From contig NZ_CM001441.1 of assembly GCF_000244895.1 (NCBI RefSeq), positions 2,500,226-2,564,225 of the forward strand: DNA of 64,000 nt. The letters run 5' to 3'. Under the pieces are notes generated by a model, which ran no database searches, was not told the origin of the DNA, and worked only from the letters and a program-made list of their open reading frames with translations. Origin of the DNA: Desulfosporosinus youngiae DSM 17734. Its GTDB lineage: Bacteria > Bacillota > Desulfitobacteriia > Desulfitobacteriales > Desulfitobacteriaceae. Below, piece after piece: positions 33,329-41,912 of the stretch (positions are counted from its first letter, which is position 1; each line of letters begins with the position of its first letter). The position numbers and the translations under genes are program-made.

Positions 33329-35536
33329 TCAACTCACATTTCTTTCAAAATTATGGAACAGCAATCGGGCAGAGTTACAGACAACCAGTATGGTGGTGCT
33401 GTTGTGAAGCACCGCTCCCCAAAAGACCGGCAGAATCCCGATGGCACCCAGCATAAGCCCGACGGTATTGATGCCGATGGTCACTGCGAAGTTTTGCTTG
33501 ACAATGGACATGGTTTTTCTGGACATATTCACCATACTTGGAATCAATAAAGGGTCATCACTGGCTATGGTGACATCTGCCGCTTCGATGGCGATATCGG
33601 TTCTCGTATTGCCGATGGCAACCCCCACATCGGCATAGGCTAAAGCAGGCGCATCATTAATTCCGTCGCCTACCATGATGACTCTTGAACCCCTTGATTG
33701 AGCCTGAAGGACATACTTAGCCTTATCCTCCGGAAGCAGCTCTGATTCAAAGCCATCCATGGCCATGCTGTGGGCTACTATCTCTGCGGAGTTTGCCAAA
33801 TCACCGGTGAGCAGTTTCAACTCATCGAAGCCTAAATATCTCAGCCGGTTGATGGCCTTTTTCATATTAGCCCTTAAGGTATCCTGTACCCCTAAAACAC
33901 CCACCAGCTCCTCTGCCTGGGAGACGAAAATCAGGTTTTCTCCGCGATCAATTAAGTGGGCGATCTCCTTTTCCAATTCGGAAATATAAATGCCGTTTTC
34001 CTCCATGAATTTCCGATTCCCTACCCGAACGGATTTAGCATCGACCTTTGTCTCCACCCCCCGGGCGATATGGACAATGGTTTCAGAATGCTCCGGTATG
34101 GTCAATCCGGAGCGGCGTACCTTGGATAAAATGGCATAGGCCAAGGGATGATCTGAAGTTTCTTCTGCGGCTGCCGCAAGCCGGAGTACTTCTTCTCCCG
34201 ATACATTCTTCTTAGTTACGATGCTTGTGACTTTAGGCTTCCCTTCAGTCACTGTGCCGGTTTTATCCAGGATTAAGGTATCGGCTTCTGCCATGGCTTC
34301 GATCAAATTGCCGCCTTTTAAGAGGATGCCGTTCCTGGCGGCGGTATGAATGGCCGCCGACAGCGCTGTAGCCGTTGAAAGCCTCACTCCGCAGGAATAG
34401 TCGATAATCAGCATATTTAAAGCCCGGACAACACTTTTCGTTGTCAGATAGACGATACCGGCCAGGGCAAAATTCAAGGGGATCAGATGAGCTGAAAACC
34501 GGTCGGCATAGACCTGAATTTGCGCTTTATTATTGCCGGCGTCTTCCACCATACTGACAATCCTGGAAACGGCCGTATCGTCACCCACTTTTTCCGCCTT
34601 GACGGTTACATTTCCGGATTGAATCACCGTCCCGGCAAAGACGCGCTCGCCTTTTTTTCTGACCACCGGCATAAACTCCCCGGTAATGGCCGTCTGATCA
34701 ATGACGGCTTCGCCTTCGACAATGATTCCATCAATGCTGATTTTATTGCCGGTTTGCCCCAAGACCAGATCCTCCACTTTAATTTCGGATAAGGGAATCT
34801 GTACCACGGTATCATCGTCTAATTTCTTCCAAACAAAGGTTTCTCCTACTGCGATCATATCCTTAATGGCGTTTCGCGTCCGGTTCATGGTGTAAGCAGT
34901 GATCAGTTCGGCGACATCGGATAGTAAGATCGTGGTTAAAGCGGATACACCGCTGCCGGAGAAAAGGGAGGTGATAATGGAAGCCATGGTCAGGGTATCG
35001 GCATTGGGTCTTTTCGTGACGAGCAGAGATTTCATACCGCTTTTAAAAATAGATTTGGATAATCCTAAACTAAGCAAGGCGGGAAGGGTTGTAAAACGTG
35101 ACAGCAGCCCTTGCTGCGGCAGCAGCACATAACCTTTGGTTAAATTAGCCGCAAAGAAACCCGCCCCTGTGATGGCAATCCTGCCTAAGATATCCTGATA
35201 AGACTCTTCCTGCAGTCTTCGTTCCTGAACCGGGACATCGCTTTTTTTGGTTTGCTCATTTTTATGGGCTATCAACGAATAGGTATAGGTGACCGTTTCA
35301 ATGATTTCCAGGATTTCATCGCTGTCTGCAAGTGTAGAATCAAAATACACCAACACATTTCCGGTAATGGTATTAACCGTGGCCTTCTTAATAATGGCGA
35401 TGTTATTTAAGTTTTTTTCCAAATCCCAAGTTTGTTTCTGAAGGTATTTTAGAGCTCTGCATTTAATCCTTACTCTTCCCGGGATGCTGTGCACTATATC
35501 ACATTGGATTAAAGGCTGTTCTTTTTTTATGGCCAT
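33329..35536 (-). CDS. P1B-type (heavy-metal) ATPase with SCG membrane motif
   Basis: The 735-residue pump has an N-terminal HMA_2 domain (CDIVHSIPGRVRIKCR), an actuator loop TAITGEFMPV (TGE), the phosphorylation site LDKTGTVTEGKPKV, the P1B HP motif in SDHPLAYAIL and the hinge VGDGINDAPALAYADVGVAI. The transmembrane metal motif normally CPC or SPC reads YSCGVRLSTATA, so Cys is kept but the prolines are lost. Metal specificity is therefore open; some P1B subgroups use SCx motifs. It would use ATP to move a transition metal across the membrane. Central gene of the HMA_2 operon. Confidence 0.9.
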   Translation of the reverse strand: MAIKKEQPLIQCDIVHSIPGRVRIKCRALKYLQKQTWDLEKNLNNIAIIKKATVNTITGNVLVYFDSTLADSDEILEIIETVTYTYSLIAHKNEQTKKSDVPVQERRLQEESYQDILGRIAITGAGFFAANLTKGYVLLPQQGLLSRFTTLPALLSLGLSKSIFKSGMKSLLVTKRPNADTLTMASIITSLFSGSGVSALTTILLSDVAELITAYTMNRTRNAIKDMIAVGETFVWKKLDDDTVVQIPLSEIKVEDLVLGQTGNKISIDGIIVEGEAVIDQTAITGEFMPVVRKKGERVFAGTVIQSGNVTVKAEKVGDDTAVSRIVSMVEDAGNNKAQIQVYADRFSAHLIPLNFALAGIVYLTTKSVVRALNMLIIDYSCGVRLSTATALSAAIHTAARNGILLKGGNLIEAMAEADTLILDKTGTVTEGKPKVTSIVTKKNVSGEEVLRLAAAAEETSDHPLAYAILSKVRRSGLTIPEHSETIVHIARGVETKVDAKSVRVGNRKFMEENGIYISELEKEIAHLIDRGENLIFVSQAEELVGVLGVQDTLRANMKKAINRLRYLGFDELKLLTGDLANSAEIVAHSMAMDGFESELLPEDKAKYVLQAQSRGSRVIMVGDGINDAPALAYADVGVAIGNTRTDIAIEAADVTIASDDPLLIPSMVNMSRKTMSIVKQNFAVTIGINTVGLMLGAIGILPVFWGAVLHNSTTILVVCNSARLLFHNFERNVS

Positions 35537-35550
35537 TACACCTTTCTCCT

Positions 35551-35925
35551 CTATAAGCTCATCTCAAATTTGATGATTTCCCGCATTTTATAGACCGCCT
35601 CGTCCAGTTCCTCTACCTTTGTTTTGGCTAGCTGGGTTCTGTGAGACGCAACGATTCTCAGCATTTTTTTTAAGTACGTAATAATTTGTTTTTCATCAAG
35701 GCGAGCGGCGTCATAGGTAATTAAAGCGCTGCCTGTGAGATAATTGTAAGAAGCTGCTTTGACCCCCGGGATTGCTTCGATTAACTCTGTCACTGCCAAA
35801 GAATCCACTTGCCAGGCTTTGGGAATTTCCTTCATAGCGGGTATGGCTAATCTCAATCTTCCTGGAATGCTATGCACAATATGTATTTTGATCAGATAGT
35901 CATATAAATTGGCGATTAGGGTCAT
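35551..35925 (-). CDS. HMA_2-domain protein
   Basis: The 124-residue soluble protein is almost entirely one HMA_2 domain: IHIVHSIPGRLRLAIP, a helix, GVKAASYNYLTGSALITYD, a second helix. It has no CxxC. It ends 14 bp before the ATPase gene and overlaps the preceding gene by 4 bp. It may deliver substrate to, or regulate, the pump; the function of stand-alone HMA_2 domains is not established. Confidence 0.8.
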   Translation of the reverse strand: MTLIANLYDYLIKIHIVHSIPGRLRLAIPAMKEIPKAWQVDSLAVTELIEAIPGVKAASYNYLTGSALITYDAARLDEKQIITYLKKMLRIVASHRTQLAKTKVEELDEAVYKMREIIKFEMSL

Positions 35926-36497
35926 TGATGGTCAGCCTCCAATACCAGAGACCGGTACGCCCAGTATAATAAGCTATAGGGGTTGGCCTTCGCTATTTCA
36001 GTGGAAAAGAATAATCCTTTAATTCCATAAAATAAAAAGACCAGAGAGAGGGCTGCTTTGACATCCAATAATCCTCTTGTTTTTTCATATAAAGAATAAC
36101 TTAAGGCTTCATTCCATTTTCTGATTTCTTTCCTGACCAGCGGAACCTCTTTAGTTTGGAGTTTATTTTCTAATCCCAGCAACTTGATGATGATTCCTAA
36201 GATTAGTATTTTTTCAATCTTCTCTTCCCGGTAGAGTACCACTATTGAACCACTGATGGTATTTACTTTTACTTGCTCTATCCCCTCAATTGCCTGCATT
36301 CGCTCTTCCAATAGTTCTTTTCCCTTTGATAACTGAACCAAAGAAGGCGCAAAAAAGCGAATTCGTCCCGGTATAGCGTGCTTTATTTCTAAAGTACCGG
36401 GGAAGCCATTAAAAAGGGTGGGATCATTTCCTTTATGACTTTTAGCCCCATAAAATAACCCCAAAAGTGCTCCGCTGAGCAATGTGTATTTATTCAT
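35922..36497 (-). CDS. HMA_2-domain protein
   Basis: The 191-residue protein has a short hydrophobic N-terminus (YTLLSGALLGLFYGAKS), an HMA_2 domain (LEIKHAIPGRIRFFAP, VKVNTISGSIVVLYREEK) and a C-terminal hydrophobic segment (AALSLVFLFYGIKGLFFS). First gene of the operon that contains the ATPase; it overlaps the next gene in an ATGA junction. The promoter with the Fur-like palindrome lies about 95 bp upstream. Confidence 0.8.
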   Translation of the reverse strand: MNKYTLLSGALLGLFYGAKSHKGNDPTLFNGFPGTLEIKHAIPGRIRFFAPSLVQLSKGKELLEERMQAIEGIEQVKVNTISGSIVVLYREEKIEKILILGIIIKLLGLENKLQTKEVPLVRKEIRKWNEALSYSLYEKTRGLLDVKAALSLVFLFYGIKGLFFSTEIAKANPYSLLYWAYRSLVLEADHQ

Positions 36498-36591
36498 ACC
36501 TTTTCATCAACAGCCAATGTATTGATTTCCTCCCTCTTTGTAAAATAATTGGTTTAGTTGCAAACTTTGCTAAACTTCTTACTTATTCTCT

Positions 36592-36635
36592 ATTTTACTA
36601 TGATATCTCTTAGATGTAAACGATAATCGTTATCA
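36592..36635 (-). promoter_or_regulatory. Promoter with Fur-like palindrome
   Basis: On the minus strand TTTACA (36615-36620) and TAAAAT (36592-36597) are 17 bases apart. The palindrome AACGATAATCGTT (36619-36631), within GATAACGATTATCGTTTAC, overlaps the -35 and resembles a Fur box (GATAATGATAATCATTATC). This suggests metal-dependent control of the HMA_2/ATPase operon. Confidence 0.65.
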
Positions 36636-36654
36636 ATCCGAATGGCTGAAAATA

Positions 36655-37134
36655 TTATTTACGCCTATCGTATTTCCTAACTTTTAAGGTTTCCACTTCT
36701 GACAGTAATGGATTACTACCCAGGTTGTCCGGCGAATACTGAATCAGAATGGAACCAGTCGCTGGATTCACTGAAAAATTATGGATTTCTGTCACGGATT
36801 TTAAGTATTCCTGAACCTGATGAGCATACTCCGGATTATTGCGCAATTGCTGGGAATAAAGCCTTGCCCGGCCCGGCAGATAATGCAGCACTTGCAGGTT
36901 TTGGGACAACAAGGAAACAGTGGTTTTTTTCCCAATTCCATTCACGTTCTTACGGAGATGCTTGGCCAAATACTTGCGATGCTGCCATGAATGTACTCCG
37001 GCCCAAGCTGTTAGCATAACGCCAAAGGCTGCATGATATTTTTTACTAAAGGGTAAGGCCAATAAAGTTCCCCCTAAAGAAATCACTAACCCCAAATTAG
37101 TAGCTGAATGCTTTATTTGCATATTAAGGTTCAT
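36655..37134 (-). CDS. HMA_2-domain protein with N-terminal membrane segments
   Basis: The 159-residue protein has two hydrophobic stretches (LGLVISLGGTLLALPF and HAAFGVMLTAWAGVHSW), a basic linker, and an HMA_2 domain (LQVLHYLPGRARLYSQ, HNFSVNPATGSILIQYSP). It is the fifth protein of the cluster with the HxxPGRxR motif. It has its own promoter at 37183-37211, and a second promoter separates it from the downstream operon. Confidence 0.8.
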   Translation of the reverse strand: MNLNMQIKHSATNLGLVISLGGTLLALPFSKKYHAAFGVMLTAWAGVHSWQHRKYLAKHLRKNVNGIGKKTTVSLLSQNLQVLHYLPGRARLYSQQLRNNPEYAHQVQEYLKSVTEIHNFSVNPATGSILIQYSPDNLGSNPLLSEVETLKVRKYDRRK

Positions 37135-37182
37135 TCCTTTCGAAATTTATAGGCTGATCACTAACATATTACATTTTTCCCT

Positions 37183-37211
37183 ATTTTATAATAATAATTT
37201 TTTAGTGTAAA
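37183..37211 (-). promoter_or_regulatory. Promoter of the first HMA_2 gene
   Basis: TTTACA (37206-37211) and TAAAAT (37183-37188), 17 bases apart on the minus strand. The TCGTTTACA around the -35 is shared with the promoter at 36592, but the full Fur-like palindrome is missing here. Confidence 0.6.
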
Positions 37212-37393
37212 CGACAGGTGATTGATGACTGAAATTGGCATATTTGCAAACTGGACAGGATAAAAGAAAACTATGGTGAGTGGTTAGTGGGAGGAATTAA
37301 GGGCAGCTTGGCGAAAATGTCCCCAGTAGAGCATCGGTTATCCTGAATGATGATTATCTCAGAGGACCTCAAGAATTGGAAGGGAGGATTGTT

Positions 37394-38206
37394 TTGGATA
37401 ATAAGCGGATATCCCGCAGAGCATTTATTCTCCGCGGGATAGGGTTGGCAGCCTATCTTTACTATGATCTTCATTCGATTGCTATTAAACAATATACCAT
37501 TGCCATTAATAATCTCCCTAAAGACTTTGAGGGCTTTACAATTCTCCATCTGACAGATTTGCATGCCAAACAATATGGTGATAAACAAGAAAAGCTATTA
37601 ACTATAATTAACCGTCAAAGTTTCGACATGGCAGCAATAACCGGGGATGTTATGGATAAAAATAATCCCGATGCAGAACCCGCTTTGTCGCTGGTCAGAG
37701 GGTTAAGTTCCAAACCTATTTTCTTTGTGCCCGGGAATCATGAGTGGTGGCATGATTTCAGCATTAAGCCTTTATTGGAGGATTATGGAGTAAAGATACT
37801 GGAAAATAAGAAGTTCAAGTATGCAAAAGACAACTCTTATATTTGGATAGTTGGGGTCGATGACCCTTATCTGCGCAGAGATAATTTGGACGAAGCACTT
37901 GATAGCCTGGCAGATTCTCAACCAAGGGTTTTGCTGGCTCATGCACCTAATATTTTTCCAGCGGCAGCCATGTCAAATATCCAATTAGTATTAGCAGGTC
38001 ATACTCACGGCGGCCAAGTCAGACTTCCTCTTGTTGGTGCGCTTGTTGCTCCCGGGCAGGGGTTTTTTCCCAAATATGATTATGGCCAATTCACAGCCGG
38101 GTCTACAAATATGATCGTTAACGGTGGTTTAGGGGAGAGCGTTTTACCCATAAGATTCTATAATCGACCGGAAATCGTGTTAGTCAAAATGGTTTCCCCG
38201 GGTTAA
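37394..38206 (+). CDS. Calcineurin-like metallophosphoesterase, membrane-anchored or exported
   Basis: The 270-residue protein has metal-site motifs in order: LTDLHAKQYG (D-x-H), TGDVMD (GD), PGNHEWWHDF (GNHE), LAHAP and AGHTHGGQVRLP (GHxH). This is the YkuE-like branch. The N-terminus KRISRRAFILRGIGLAAYL has a twin-arginine-like head and a hydrophobic stretch, so it is probably at the outer membrane face. The TTG at 37394 is preferred, with AGGGAGG about 7 bases upstream; the TTG at 37376 lies before that site. Related enzymes act on lipid or nucleotide phosphoesters. Confidence 0.85.
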   Translation: MDNKRISRRAFILRGIGLAAYLYYDLHSIAIKQYTIAINNLPKDFEGFTILHLTDLHAKQYGDKQEKLLTIINRQSFDMAAITGDVMDKNNPDAEPALSLVRGLSSKPIFFVPGNHEWWHDFSIKPLLEDYGVKILENKKFKYAKDNSYIWIVGVDDPYLRRDNLDEALDSLADSQPRVLLAHAPNIFPAAAMSNIQLVLAGHTHGGQVRLPLVGALVAPGQGFFPKYDYGQFTAGSTNMIVNGGLGESVLPIRFYNRPEIVLVKMVSPG

Positions 38207-38321
38207 TCTTGTTGTAACGTAATAATGGCATCCCATGCGGCAGACCTCTGATATCGGTGCAGGAAAAGAGAGGATGGCCAATAAGGATTTTAATATACTT
38301 TGATCATTGAGAGGTGATGGT

Positions 38322-39179
38322 ATGGAATGGCTCAGTTGCCTGAATGAAGCGGTAAACTACATGGAGGAACACCTGGAGGATGAAATCAACCTGGAGCGCG
38401 TCGCGCGGATCGCCCGTTGTTCGTCGTTTCATTTTCAGCGCATGTTTTCTTATCTTGCGGACATACCTCTTTCAGAGTATCTTCGCAGGCGGAAGATGAC
38501 CAGAGCGGTGTTCGATTTGCAAACCAGTGATGAAAAAATTATTAACATTGCGCTCAAATATGGATATGAATCGCCGACGGCTTTCAATCGTGCTTTTCAG
38601 AGCGTTCATGGCATAGCCCCGTCTGCTGCCAGAGCACAAGGGGTTAGACTGAAAGCCTATCCACCCATCAGCTTTAAAATATCGATCAAAGGAGAGGCTG
38701 AGATGAACTACCGAATCGAGAAAAAGGGTGCTTTCAGAATTGCAGGGGTTAGAGAGCATTATGCCATGAACATTGAAGAATGCTTCACCAATGTGCCGCT
38801 GTTTTGGCAAAAGACGGCGCAAAGCGGCGTTATCCCGAGACTCTGCACCCTGATGAACCGGGAGCCGAAGGGCATCCTTGGGGTAAGCACCTGCATGAAC
38901 GGCAAAGACTTCGATTATTACATTGCCGTGGCTACAGATCAGGAGACGCCCGAAGACATGGCGGAGTATCATGTCCCGGAATGCACATGGGCTATCTTTG
39001 AATGTATCGGAGCCATGCCCGGCGCCATACAAAATCTGCAAAAGCGTATTGTGAGCGAATGGCTGCCCAATTCCGGTTACGAGTACGCCAATGCGCCTGA
39101 TATCGAAGTCTATTTTGAAGGGAATCAACAGGCGGAGGACTACAGATGCGAAGTCTGGCTGCCTGTTGAAAAGAAATAA
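38322..39179 (+). CDS. AraC-family regulator with GyrI-like effector domain
   Basis: The 285-residue protein has two AraC helix-turn-helix motifs (INLERVARIARCSSFHFQRM and IINIALKYGYESPTAFNRAF) and a C-terminal GyrI/SoxR-effector-like domain of about 150 residues ending EVYFEGNQQAEDYRCEVWLPV. Such proteins bind small drugs or cations and activate efflux or stress genes. The ATG at 38322 has GAGAGGTGAT upstream. It is a single gene; its target is not evident. Confidence 0.85.
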   Translation: MEWLSCLNEAVNYMEEHLEDEINLERVARIARCSSFHFQRMFSYLADIPLSEYLRRRKMTRAVFDLQTSDEKIINIALKYGYESPTAFNRAFQSVHGIAPSAARAQGVRLKAYPPISFKISIKGEAEMNYRIEKKGAFRIAGVREHYAMNIEECFTNVPLFWQKTAQSGVIPRLCTLMNREPKGILGVSTCMNGKDFDYYIAVATDQETPEDMAEYHVPECTWAIFECIGAMPGAIQNLQKRIVSEWLPNSGYEYANAPDIEVYFEGNQQAEDYRCEVWLPVEKK

Positions 39180-39193
39180 TAACGGTGTAATAA

Positions 39194-39220
39194 GGCGGCC
39201 TCGCGGCCGCCATTCTTTTT
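39194..39220 (+). terminator. GC-rich terminator
   Basis: GGCGGCC (39194-39200) and GGCCGCC (39205-39211) around TCGC, then ATTCTTTTT. Nearly the same hairpin as at 21702. Confidence 0.8.
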
Positions 39221-39471
39221 GGGACTAAATCCTGCTTACCAAGGCCATTGAGATTAACCGGCTGCTGGAGGAAGCCAAATAGCCGGAGAAGATAATTTCA
39301 ATCCAAACAAATATTACCAGCAGGAAAATTCATCACGCCAACGAATACTAAACGTAAGCCCTAATATTGTCATCAGGTCAAATTTACTTAAGTCTAAAAT
39401 ATAGGCAGTAGAATGCTTCAAGTACGATGGTTAAAAAGAAATCTAAAGAGACGCGAGGCGAAAAAATAATA

Positions 39472-41397
39472 ATGAGTAAACTTAAAAAAGCCTTAGCTGC
39501 CCTGGTTATGGCAAGTATGGCATTGACAATAGTCCCCCTTAACGTATTTGCTTCCGACACGGTTCCAACTCGATTGGCAGGTACAAATGCTGAACAAACC
39601 GCAGTCAGAATTGCTGATCAAACAGGTTGGACAGGAACCGCAATTCTTGCTTCCTCAACTTCCTATGGTGTGGTTGATGCCCTAACCTCAGGTCCGCTGG
39701 CCTACTATTTAAAAGCGCCGATCCTTCTGACCGGAGCTGGAAACATACTTGACGCTGCTACCAAAGACGAACTTGTTAAACTCAACCTTACCAAGGTTTA
39801 TGTGACCAGCGGAACGGCGGTGATCAGGCAAGGAGTCCTGGATGAGTTGAAAGCAATGAATATTACGGTTGTACCCCTTGGCGGAGTTGACCGTTTTGAA
39901 ACCTCGGTTAAGATCGCCCAACTGATGGTTACCCTCGGCGCGCCGGTGACGAAGGTTGCGGTTGCCTACGGCTGGTTAACCCAAGACGCGCTCTCAATTG
40001 CCTCGATTGCTTCCCAGGCAAGTCAACCGATTCTTTTAACGGACAGTGCGAAACTTCCTGAGATTGTTCAGGAATTCTTGAAGGAAAATCCAGGCATCAC
40101 AACGTCTGATGTCATTGGCGGAACCGGCGTTATTAATAGTACTGTATTAAATCAACTTCCCAAGCCTACCCGCCATTCAGGAATCACAGCCTATGATACC
40201 AATGATCAAGTCATTAAAGACTTCGCCGGTTCCCTCTTGTTTGACCGGGTATACCTGGCCAATGGGGTTACGGGTATTGATGCTCTTTCCGGTGCACCGC
40301 TGGCTGCTCAAACTAAGTCTGCCATAGTCCTCACTGACGGCGTTAATTCTCCTGCGGCCGGTGCTTTCGTGAAAAGCAGAATGTCTGTTAACAGTATTGT
40401 CACTGCGCTGGGAGGCGAAGCGGTAGTTACGGAGAGTCAGCGTAATCTTGTAAATGCAGAGGATACAAGTGTACAAAACGCCATAATTGCCCAAAAGCTA
40501 GAGGATATAGCCAATCAAAATGATATTCCGCCTGCCCTGGTTAAAGCCATTGCTTGGATGGAGAGTGGATGGAAACAATACAAATCAGATCCAACCACAG
40601 GGCAGCCTTTGACAGATCAACCCTTCATATCTGCCGACGGCGGCATAGGAATTATGCAGATTTCTCCGGCCAATTATCCCGAATACGATGTCGCCAGGCT
40701 GAAGAGTGATCTGGATTATAATATTGAGGTAGGCTGTCAAATTCTCAATAACAAGTTCCGGGCCTACCCCAAGCTTGGCGACGGGAATCGCAACGTCTTA
40801 GAAAATTGGTATTTCGCCGTCTGGGCCTACAATGCCTGGACTAAAGAAAATAACCCGAATTACTATACGGGTCAGGACGCCTATCAGGATAAGGTATTTG
40901 GCCTTCTAGGCAAAAAATACAACAGTGCTATTACCTTCGCTCCAGGCGCCACAATTCTTCCCAAAGCCCTGTTGCCCCTTACAGATCCGCCTAATCTCTC
41001 CAGTTGCTGGAGCACTCCAACTCCCCTGCACAGCGGGGACCTGGCCTTTGATCCTGAGTCATTGCTGATGAACGGGGATTTCTGGTATAACTATGAAATC
41101 CCTCAGCAGCCCAGGGGGGATTATTATGTACAGGCTTTAGCATTTTATAATACTTTTTATAATAGCCCATTGGTCTCGTCAGGGGATAAGGAGATCGTCT
41201 CTCAGAAAATCCTTGACACCTATAGCAAACTCTTAGATGCGGCGGATGCTTTGGTGTTAGAGAATAATGCTACATCCTACGCAATTGCGGCAAAATATTA
41301 CTGGACCGTTCTTCAAGGGCCGAATTTGGATTCTGCAATTAAGAACCGGGCTGGTTCCGGTTATCAGAATGCTTCTGCTAAAGCAAACCAGTCCTAA
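39472..41397 (+). CDS. CWB2 surface protein with lysozyme/transglycosylase-like domain
   Basis: The 641-residue protein has a signal peptide (LKKALAALVMASMALTIVPL, cut near VFA-SD) and three cell-wall-binding type 2 repeats (residues about 30-320; each shows R-L-A-G or similar plus ILLT and GG.AVI blocks). A soluble-lytic-transglycosylase-like domain follows (LVKAIAWMESGWKQ with the catalytic Glu, GGIGIMQISPANYP). The final 180 residues are unrecognised. It would sit in the cell wall and cut glycan strands. The ATG at 39472 gives a clean signal peptide; an upstream ATG at 39427 adds a charged extension without a ribosome site. Confidence 0.85.
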   Translation: MSKLKKALAALVMASMALTIVPLNVFASDTVPTRLAGTNAEQTAVRIADQTGWTGTAILASSTSYGVVDALTSGPLAYYLKAPILLTGAGNILDAATKDELVKLNLTKVYVTSGTAVIRQGVLDELKAMNITVVPLGGVDRFETSVKIAQLMVTLGAPVTKVAVAYGWLTQDALSIASIASQASQPILLTDSAKLPEIVQEFLKENPGITTSDVIGGTGVINSTVLNQLPKPTRHSGITAYDTNDQVIKDFAGSLLFDRVYLANGVTGIDALSGAPLAAQTKSAIVLTDGVNSPAAGAFVKSRMSVNSIVTALGGEAVVTESQRNLVNAEDTSVQNAIIAQKLEDIANQNDIPPALVKAIAWMESGWKQYKSDPTTGQPLTDQPFISADGGIGIMQISPANYPEYDVARLKSDLDYNIEVGCQILNNKFRAYPKLGDGNRNVLENWYFAVWAYNAWTKENNPNYYTGQDAYQDKVFGLLGKKYNSAITFAPGATILPKALLPLTDPPNLSSCWSTPTPLHSGDLAFDPESLLMNGDFWYNYEIPQQPRGDYYVQALAFYNTFYNSPLVSSGDKEIVSQKILDTYSKLLDAADALVLENNATSYAIAAKYYWTVLQGPNLDSAIKNRAGSGYQNASAKANQS

Positions 41398-41432
41398 GAT
41401 TTGAAACTGTTTATACTGCTAAAGATTAACGA

Positions 41433-41462
41433 AAACCACTGAGGCCAAGTGCTCAGTGGTTT
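41433..41462 (+). terminator. Terminator
   Basis: AAACCACTGA (41433-41442) pairs with TCAGTGGTTT (41453-41462), followed by CCGTTTTG. Confidence 0.8.
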
Positions 41463-41532
41463 CCGTTTTGTTATCAGATTCCCATGCCGCTGTGCGGCAC
41501 CACTGATGAGTGAAAATAGGTCTCTCGGGTCG

Positions 41533-41712
41533 GGCAGTTTCTCCCACATCCGTTAACTCAGCACTCCGAGGCTCGCCCACTCACCGGCACGGGACTCCGC
41601 CAAACCTCAGGGTAGTACCTGATGTGAACCCGTGGCTACGTGTCCCCGCACCGGCTTGTGGGCTTTTATCGCCTCTCCATGCGATGAGTTTACTCCTGTG
41701 GGAGAAGCTGCC
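41533..41712. ncRNA. Candidate structured RNA of about 180 nt
   Basis: Nested complementary arms enclose a GC-rich gene-free stretch. GGCAGTTTCTCCCACA (41533-41548) pairs with TGTGGGAGAAGCTGCC (41697-41712), 15 Watson-Crick pairs plus one G-U if read on the plus strand. Inside, GCCCAC (41575-41580) pairs with GTGGGC (41658-41663), then CCGGCACGGG (41584-41593) pairs 8 of 10 with CCCGCACCGG (41645-41654), with TCAGG/CCTGA (41608-41621) at the tip. The strand is uncertain. The compact nested fold recalls mobile-element-linked RNAs such as HEARO/omega RNAs or a group II intron piece, but no nuclease or reverse transcriptase gene is present. Confidence 0.5.
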
Positions 41713-41912
41713 TTCCTTTGAGGTCTACAGATTTTTTGAATGTTTTTGGGGTATTTTTTTAGGGCAGAAAGTATCAATTTGCGTTATATTTATACTATTA
41801 GCAATATATAGACCTTGCTAATGAAAGCGAGAACAAGGGCCTTCACAACAATTATTGGTAGTATGAAGAATTTGTAGAAGACCAGAAAAAGTGGAAAGTA
41901 GGAGTGATGAAT

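Noticed and set aside
41510-41821. Open frame of 103 codons in the gap before the nitroreductase
   Set aside because: It lies over the nested helices of the candidate RNA; the translation is Pro/Ser/Leu-rich with no homology I recognise.
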